Of a DNA stretch of 64,000 bases, positions 56,893-64,000 are shown piece by piece. Position numbers and translations under genes: made by a program. The DNA lies in contig JALGPY010000004.1 in the NCBI GenBank assembly GCA_023055425.1, forward strand, positions 114,803,504 through 114,867,503, read 5' to 3'. Each line of letters begins with the position of its first letter. Position 1 is the first letter of the stretch. This DNA is from Linanthus parryae (taxonomy: Eukaryota; Streptophyta; Magnoliopsida; Ericales; Polemoniaceae). Under the pieces are notes generated by a model. That model saw nothing but the letters and a program-made list of their open reading frames with translations. It made no database searches and was not told the origin of the DNA.

Positions 56893-58563
56893 CAGGTCAT
56901 AGAGCATAAACGTAGTTTATGTGTTACATTCTTGTTGTTTTACACCTTAATTTGTTGTTTATCGCGTAAAACAAGACAAATCAAGCATGGGATGCAATTT
57001 GTCAAATAATTACCCATAACAAGATCCAATTTTTGCATTGGATGCATGAATTGGTGAGTTTGAGAAATTTTAGGATCTTAGATCTAGGGTTTGGGCATCC
57101 TTGGGGAAGAAGGAGTTCTCCCAAAACAAGGAAACAACCAAACTTGGGCTCCAAGCAAGGGAGTTGTTTTGGAAACAACTCCCAAGAGGAGGTTCGGCCC
57201 CCTAGGGGACCGCCCCCCTTGCTTGCCGCCCAAGCTTGGCCGCCCTAAGGGGCCGGGCGGCCCTAACCCGCGGGCCTAGCTTGCGGGTTTTGGGCCGGGC
57301 CGGCCCTAGGGCCTTGTGGTTCACATTGATGGGCCCGGGCAATTGGATTGTTGGGCCCATGGACCGTTTTAACCCTAGAAATCCTAAAATCAATTAAAAT
57401 TGACCAAGCGCGTTAAAATTGGATTTTAACTGTTTATTTGCAATTCGCATGGTGATTGGATATGGCCTTAGGATGTGGTTTGATGTGGATGTTTAATTTT
57501 GTGATTTGGTTTTACGGCCTGCCAGCTGATCAATTAATTGTAATAATTAATTAGGGTTTTATGGCCTGCGTGCCATTTTTTTTCCTCAACTTGTGAGATT
57601 TATTTTATTTAGTATAGATATTAGCTAGTGCTAGATAAAGTAGATTGTTAGCCAAGATTGGAGAAAAGAAGCCCAAAGCCAAAGAAGCCACAAAAGATGG
57701 AGCATGGAGCATGGAGTATCCCACATGACTATGAAGGATGGACCAAAAGACCAAGACGCATGGAGATGTGTTTGCTTAGGGTTCATAGATAATTCCATTG
57801 GCTTGGAATTATCTTAGTCTAGAAAAGGCCATATCCACATCACGTTTAATTTCTGTTTTGTGGTTGTTTATTTATTGTCTTATTATTTGTGTGGTTGGTG
57901 TATGGATGATGCATGCAATTAGGATAATAAGATAATTAGACAACCCGGATCTATTATTTGGAGTTGTGCCCAAACTCAAATAGATAGATTAGTTGATATT
58001 GATCAACAAAATAATTAAAATTGAATATAAAATCCCTCAAATTTTAAATATTGTGTTCTTGCCTTCTCGTTATTTAAACACTCATTATCATCATTATTTA
58101 TCAAGTTCGTGCGTGCCAAAGCATGGCGACTTGGTTCATAATGATGGAATGCGATGGCACGTAACAATGTGCAATTGTTTAGATAAGAGGTTGAACACAA
58201 CTAGGCTATTAATTTGATTAAGAAACCTAGAGGCAATCAATTGGGATTATCCATATGGATGGATAAATAAGGAGTTATTTGCCCGATTGAATCAAGAGTT
58301 GCATATGGGATGCAATTGGAAATTGTTCCTACCTAAAAGTAGTCAAATTATGGGTGACTTGCCAAAGCAAGCTCATAAGGAGATGAAAGGATGGATCTTG
58401 GCCCACTAGAAAATATAAGGATATTTTCCGCATTAATATCTTGAGGGTTATTAATCCGTAGAAAAATAGTGGGAGCTATATTTAATAAACTAGCCATTAT
58501 TAAATATAGTCAAAAATTCACAAATACTAAAACTTGCGTATTTTCCTTTTTGTAGAATTCCAA
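56893..58563 (+). other. Copia untranslated leader (1.67 kb)
   Basis: Long leader between primer site and gag ATG, homologous to 32643-34307 of copy 1. It includes a GC-rich stretch near 57190-57320 with many ggcc/gggccgg palindromes (likely strong RNA structure, possibly packaging or dimerisation signals). No ORF is conserved. Confidence 0.6.
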
Positions 58564-61500
58564 ATGGCAAACAACTCATCGAGTTCACAACATTCCCTAC
58601 GATCTGTCCTTGAGAAGGACAAGCTCTCTGGAACCAACTTTCTTGATTGGTACAGAAACTTGAGAATTGTTCTCAAGCAAGAGAAGAAACTGTACGCAAT
58701 AGAGGAGCATGTTCCAGAAGGTCCAGAGAATCAGACACCTGCTGCCTTAAAGGCGTATCAAAAGCGTGTTGATGCGGCCTGCCTAATGCTTTGCACCATG
58801 ACCTCTGAGCTTCAGAAGCAACATGAGAACATGAATGCTGTCGATATGATCGAACATCTAAAGCAGCTCTTCCAAGAGCAGGCGAGGGTAGAGAGGTATG
58901 AGGTCTCAAAGGCACTGTTCAAATGTCATCTGGCAGAAGGGAACCCGGTGGGACCCCATGTACTCCGAATGATCGGGTACTTGGAGAATCTCGCCCGGCT
59001 CGGGTTCCCGGTCGGCCAAGAGTTGGCAACCGATCTCGTGTTGCAATCGTTGCCCGAGAGTTATGGACAGTTCATTATGAACTATAACATGAACGATATC
59101 GTTAAACCACTGCCAGATTTACTCAACATGTTGAGGACGATTGAACAGAGCATCAACAAGGGTAAGGGCAAGGCCATTATGATGGTGCATAAAGGAAAGG
59201 GCATAAAGTTTGCCTCTTCCTCCAAGGGCAAAGGCAAGTCAGTTGCCAAGACCAAGGAACAAGCCCTTAAGCCTGTTGGTGGCATTGCCAAGGTCGTGAC
59301 TAAGGGTGAGTTTCACTACTTCAGTCAGCCTGGACACTGGAGGAGGAACTGCCCAAAATATCTGGAGGACAAGAGGCTTGGAACAGTGATTCCACCACCA
59401 CCAGGTATTTTTGTTGTAGATGTCAATTTAACCGTCTCTACATCTTGGGTATTAGATACTGGATGTGGATCTCATATTTGTCGAAATATGCAGGATCTAA
59501 AGAGAAGTAAAAGGTTGGCTAAAGGGGAGGTAGATCTGCGCGTTGGGAATGGAGCAAAGGTTGCTGCGTTGGCCATAAGCGTGTGCGAGCTATCTCTGCC
59601 TTCAGGATTAACTTTAGAATTAAATAATTGCTATTTTTTGCCTGCTATGAGCAGAAACATTATTTCTATTTCTTGTTTGGACAAGGAAGGTTTTATTATT
59701 TCAATAAAGAAAAATTGTTGTTCCTTTTATTTGAATAATATTCACTATTTTAGTGCGCAATTATTTAATGGACTTTATGTCCTTGATCTAAGCAATCCTG
59801 TCTACAACATTAATACCAAGCGGATTAAAATAAATGATTTAAATCCTGCTTATTTATGGCATTGTCGTTTGGGCCACATAAATGAGAAACGTGTATCTAG
59901 ACTCCATAAGGATGGATTACTAGACTCATTTGATTTTGAATCATATGAGACATGTGAGGCTTGTTTATTAGGAAAAATGACAAAGTCCCCTTTCAATAAG
60001 AAAGGTGAGAGGACTAGTGAGCAATTGGCGCTCATACATACCGATGTGTGTGGGCCATTTGCCACACCTGCCAGGGGTGGTTATGTCTACTTCATTACAT
60101 TTACTGGTGATTACAGTAGATATGGATTTGTGTACCTAGGGCAAAATCCGAATCCTTTGAAGTGTTCAAGGAATTCAAGAATGAAGTAGAGAAGCAACTT
60201 GGCAAAAGTATCAAGGCTCTACGATCGGATCATGGAGGAGAGTACTTGAGCCAAGAGTTTGACGACTATCTTAGAGAGTGTGGGATCGTATCCCAACTCA
60301 CTCCACCCGGAACGCCACAATGGAATGGCGTGTCCGAGAGGAGGAATCGAACCCTATTGGATATGGTTCGGTCTATGATGTGTCAAACCGATATTCCATT
60401 ATCATTTTGGGGCTACGCTCTATTAAGTGCAGCTTTCACCATTAACCGTGTTCCATCTAAATCAGTCATGAAGACACCATATGAGATGTGGAGTGGGAGG
60501 CGTCCCACACTGTCGTTCATGAGGATTTGGGGCTGCGATGTCTATGTAAAACGTTTACAATCAGACAAGCTAGGGCCTAAATCGGATAAGTGTAAATTTG
60601 TGGGGTACCCTAAGGAAACTAAGGGATACTACTTCTACAATCCAACCGAGAACAAAGTGTTTGTTGCTCGGACCGGCGTGTTTCTAGAAAGAGAGTTTGT
60701 CTCTAAAGAAGCAAGTGGGAGGAATGTAGAGCTTGAAGAAGTTCAAGAACCACAAATCACTGAACCGATTATGGAACATGAACAGGAATCACAAGCAATT
60801 GTGGATCCACCTGTTCAGGTAACACAAGAGCTTCGTAGATCTAGTAGAGTGCGCCAGGAACCCGAGAGGTACGGACTTCTCGTGACTGATTCCGGCGACA
60901 CGATGCTCATAGATGATGAGCCTACTACCTATGAGGAGGCCATGAATGGCCCAGACTCACAGAAGTGGCTTGAGGCCATGAGATCCGAGATGGAATCCAT
61001 GTATACCAACAAAGTATGGACTTTGGTGGAACCACCTGATGGGGCGCGGCCCATAGGGTGCAAGTGGGTCTTCAAGAAGAAGATCGACATGGATGGTAAT
61101 GTGATTACCTATAAGGGCCGATTGGTGGCTAAAGGATTCAGACAGATTCATGGTATTGACTATGATGAAACCTTTTCACCAGTCGCTATGACCAAATCCA
61201 TCCGAATCCTACTTGCAATTGCAGCATACTACGACTATGAGATTTGGCAGATGGATGTCAAAACAGCATTCCTTTATGGGAATCTCCTCGAGGACGTGTA
61301 TATGATACAGCCGGAGGGTTTTGAGGATCCAAAGCAAGCCAACAAAGTCTGTAAACTGCAACGATCCATTTATGGATTGAAGCAAGCTTCTAGGAGTTGG
61401 AATCGACGTTTTGATGAAGTGGTCAAAGAGTTTGGCTTCATCAGAAACGAAGATGAGTCTTGTGTCTACAAGAAGGTTAGTGGGAGCTCTGTAGCTTTTC

Positions 61501-62498
61501 TGGTCTTGTATGTGGATGACATACTACTCATTGGAAACGACATTCCCATGCTGCAATCTGTTAAAGATTGGCTAGGAAAGTGTTTCTCAATGAAGGACTT
61601 AGGGGAAGCAGCCTATATACTCGGTATAAAGATCTATAGAGATAGATCTAAGAGGTTGCTAGGCCTAAGTCAAAGTACATATATTGACAAGGTGTTGAAA
61701 CGGTTCAACATGCAAGATTCCAAGAAGGGATTCTTGCCCATGTCACATGGAATCACTCTTTCGAAGAGTGGTTGTCCTTCCAATGAGATTGAGAAGGAAC
61801 GCATGAGTAGGATTCCCTATGCCTCGGCCATAGGATCTATCATGTACGCCATGATATGTACTAGGCCAGATGTGTCATATGCCTTGAGTATGACAAGCAG
61901 ATACCAATCCAATCCAGGTGAGAGTCACTGGATTGCTGTCAAGAACATCCTAAAGTACTTGAGAAGAACTAAGGATGCCTTCTTGATGTTTGGCGGTGAG
62001 GAAGAGTTACGTGTAAGGGGTTACACTGATGCAAGCTTCCAAACCGACAGAGATGACTTTAGATCACAGTCGGGATATGTGTTTTGCCTGAATGGAGCAG
62101 CGGTGAGCTGGAAGAGTTCCAAGCAAGAGACGGTAGCTGATTCTACAACAGAGGCTGAGTACATTGCTGCAAATGGCGCAGCAAAGGAGGCTGTTTGGAT
62201 CAGAAAGTTTGTTTCTGAACTTGGTGTGGTCCCTAGCATTGCGGATCCAGTGGAGTTGTTCTGTGACAACACTGGGGCGATCGCGCAATCAAAGGAACCC
62301 AGATCGCTCCAGAAGTCCAAGCACGTGCTCAGGAAGTTTCATCTGATTCGAGATATTATCGATAGAGGAGACGTTCGGATATGCAAGATTCCTACAAATG
62401 ATAATCTGTCAGACCCGCTCACGAAGCCTCTCACGCAGTGGAAGCATGAAGGGCACACTAGGAGTATGGGCATACGAGATGCGCCAGATTGGCTCTAG
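58564..62498 (+). pseudogene. Ty1/copia gag-pol, copy 2, frameshifted in integrase
   Basis: Starts at ATG 58564 (MANNSSSSQH), matching copy 1; a longer in-frame ATG upstream is not the conserved start. Gag lacks four residues present in copy 1 (DAND, near 58770). The zinc knuckle has both first cysteines replaced by Phe (FHYFSQPGHWRRNC, 59308-59352). Protease LDTGCGSH is intact (~59450). Integrase: HTDVCGPF, then a 4-bp deletion near 60137 shifts the frame; the rest resumes in the frame opening at 60162, with SDHGGEY and SERRNRT still spaced D-35-E. RT YVDDI at 61509-61523, RNase H STTEAEY near 62150. The reading frame is then continuous to TAG at 62498. Inactive as it stands. Confidence 0.94.
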
Positions 62499-62500
62499 TG

Positions 62501-62512
62501 CAAGTGGGAGAC
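62501..62512 (+). other. Polypurine tract of copia copy 2
   Basis: caagtgggagac immediately before the 3' LTR. Confidence 0.88.
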
Positions 62513-63941
62513 TGTTGGAATAGATGCCCTAGAGGCAATCTAGTTTAGTATGAATTTGTATATGGCTAGAAAATTCATTTATTATTTATTGGATGTTTAA
62601 TATATAAAAGTCCTTAGATTTACAATTGTGTTGTTTAACTTAAATATCCCTAGTCAAGTATAATGATTAAATGGGACAATCATCTATAGACTAGTATGGG
62701 GTTGGATTGATATGGAGATATCACGATCCAACACATAGGTGTGCATTACGGAATGTTGCACTGGATTGACCCATCACCGAGAAGGCTACATACATGTTAT
62801 GTTGAGTCACAAGTGCTTCTCGCGGTGCAATGGTATTGTCATCCTTAGACTTGAAGTCACTAGATATTCTAGTTGTGGATCATTGTGATCTTGGTAGCGT
62901 TAAACGCTACACCGTAACTGGGTAGTTATAAAGGCGTGTACTGGATACAATGAGATGCAAGCTTAGAGATCGTAGTGGACGTAGAGAGGATTTGCCCCTC
63001 CCACATAACGGGAGCAAATATCCTAGGCCACTCGAAGGATAGTGCTTATAGAATGTCTGGCCAGACTCAAATAAATCAATATAGGATATTGATGTTATTT
63101 GCACGAATAAGGCTATTCCATGGATCTAGAAACTAGGGATTGGATATACGAGTGTGACTTGTATGTCTCGTGTCCAATCCGGATATGGAGGCAAAAGGAT
63201 GAGACAATTACTTGTACAAGATTGTCTAGATGACTATTCTATTAGTTGGCTAGAATGGATGTTTTGCTAGAAACCGCTCCATATTAGCAAATAGTTGCTA
63301 CCAACTAGATAGAACCTATGGGGTCACACGCTATATAGAGTTGTACTAGATTTGGGAATTAATTAATTGGATTAATTAATTAGAAGGATCACTTTGCAAA
63401 CCCTTGCAAACTTAGTAGGGACTAATTTGCAAGGAAGGGACTAAATTGAAATATAGTAGGACTAGAATAAGTCCTTTAGGTAGTTAACAAGGAGTTGTTG
63501 GACTATATAAAGGACCCTCCTTCCTTCCTTCCTCATACTTATGCTCATTAGTGATCATAACAAGAGTGGGAGAGAACAAAGGAGAGAGAGAGCAAGCAAC
63601 AAGGGCCGAACCCGTCCCTTGCCGCCGCCCCCTCACCCCGTCGGCCAAAAGAGGGCCGAGCCCCTCCTTTTGTCTCGTTTTGCGTGATTCCTTCACCCTC
63701 CTCTTATTCCGGGCTAGCACCAAGGAGTTTGGGAGATCTAGGAGCAACTCTAGGCGTGGATCAACTATAGAGAACGTGACACTATTCGCGTTTGAAGTCA
63801 TCAAGGAGAACCCAAAGGTGTGTTTATGATTTCTTACCTTTACTATCGTTATGCATCTAGACTTGTGATCCTTGGAGGGTTTTGCATGGCTATTTGTTTG
63901 ATTATGCTTCCGTTGCGCGATCCATGAATCAAAACCCTACA
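62513..63941 (+). repeat. Copia copy 2, 3' LTR
   Basis: 1429 bp, tgttggaa...ccctaca, nearly identical to the 5' LTR. Confidence 0.96.
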
Positions 63942-64000
63942 TATAGTTGTGTTATAAAAAAAATTATAAAAAAAAGAAAAAAAAAATAGAAAAGAAAAAG
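63942..64000 (+). other. Athila-like element resumes after the copia insertion
   Basis: The second TSD copy, tatag, then ttgtgttata and an A-rich purine stretch to the window edge. It is too short to identify, but lies where the Athila 3' region should continue. Confidence 0.5.

Larger units (their letters stand above)
55448..63941 (+). mobile_element. Complete Ty1/copia element, copy 2 (8494 bp)
   Basis: LTRs 55448-56877 and 62513-63941, primer site, gag-pol, polypurine tract. TSD tatag at 55443-55447 and 63942-63946. Same family as copy 1 (27255-35745), opposite orientation. By eye the LTRs differ at about 15 sites and small indels (near 1%). It is inserted within the Athila-like element, so it is the youngest layer of the nest. 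A 4-bp deletion in integrase disrupts it. Confidence 0.96.
44277..64000 (+). mobile_element. Athila-like Ty3/gypsy element (3' LTR outside the window)
   Basis: 5' LTR 44277-45858, tRNA-Asp-type primer site, gag, pol with Athila-type protease, RT, RNase H and integrase, and an extra ORF downstream of pol. The copia element 55448-63941 is inserted in its 3' part; after it the sequence resumes (63942-64000) and leaves the window. Five paired palindrome modules lie in its non-coding parts. The coding region carries one in-frame stop, two frameshifts and a nonsense codon in integrase, and an apparent frameshift at the start of the extra ORF. Confidence 0.85.

Noticed and set aside
60107..60115. 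Loss of a catalytic Asp in copia copy 2 integrase (DDYSR to GDYSR)
   Set aside because: The D,D-35-E residues are in HTDVCGP, SD(R/H)GGEY and SERRN; the changed residue is not one of them.
1..64000. CRISPR arrays, operons, bacterial promoters or rRNA
   Set aside because: The sequence is plant nuclear; none of the short repeats has CRISPR spacing, and no rRNA blocks were seen.

Overview
This is a plant nuclear window, most likely from a eudicot. It has intron-bearing plant genes (a DC1-domain gene and two thaumatin-like genes) in AT-rich intergenic DNA full of LTR retrotransposons, MITEs, hAT and Mutator elements and tRNA-derived SINEs. I cannot name the species from sequence alone.

Layout. 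1-2.5 kb: an eroded minus-strand Ty3/gypsy element lacking most of pol. 2.5-6.2 kb: intergenic DNA with a degenerate tandem repeat and two hAT-type elements with 8-bp target duplications, one holding a nested hairpin MITE. 6.4-7.4 kb: first exon of a DC1-domain gene. 7.9-11.4 kb: a minus-strand copia relic split by a LINE-like insertion with a 13-bp duplication. 11.5-13.2 kb: an unrecognised coiled-coil reading frame and a possible small exon. 13.9-18 kb: MITEs, a SINE and a 132-bp triple repeat.

18.4-26.0 kb: two nearly identical two-exon thaumatin-like (PR-5) genes in tandem, with 16 cysteines and the family signature. Their 3' flanks are homologous, but their promoters diverge just upstream of the leader. 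The second gene's 3' flank was later interrupted by a 1.05-kb TIR element and a complete 8.5-kb Ty1/copia element (27255-35745, minus, TSD ttact). The DNA upstream of the second gene is repeated at 39.9-41.1 kb without a gene behind it, so the locus looks like a tandem array broken by transposons. 36.6-38.3 kb is a Mutator-like element with roughly 90-bp TIRs and a 9-bp TSD.

41.9 kb to the end is a nest: a minus-strand copia relic was invaded by an Athila-like Ty3/gypsy element (5' LTR at 44277, tRNA-Asp-type primer site, gag, pol, and an extra ORF downstream of pol). That element was then invaded by a second copy of the same copia family (55448-63941, plus, TSD tatag). The Athila 3' LTR lies beyond the window. 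No autonomous intact element remains: both copia copies and the Athila pol carry stops or frameshifts.

The most unusual signal is in the Athila-like element. Five modules consist of two copies of a 14-bp palindrome separated by exactly 4 bp. They lie in the LTR, in the pol-ORF3 spacer and just after ORF3, and all are outside its protein-coding regions. Each could fold as a 14-bp or longer stem with a tetraloop, or could be a paired protein-binding site.
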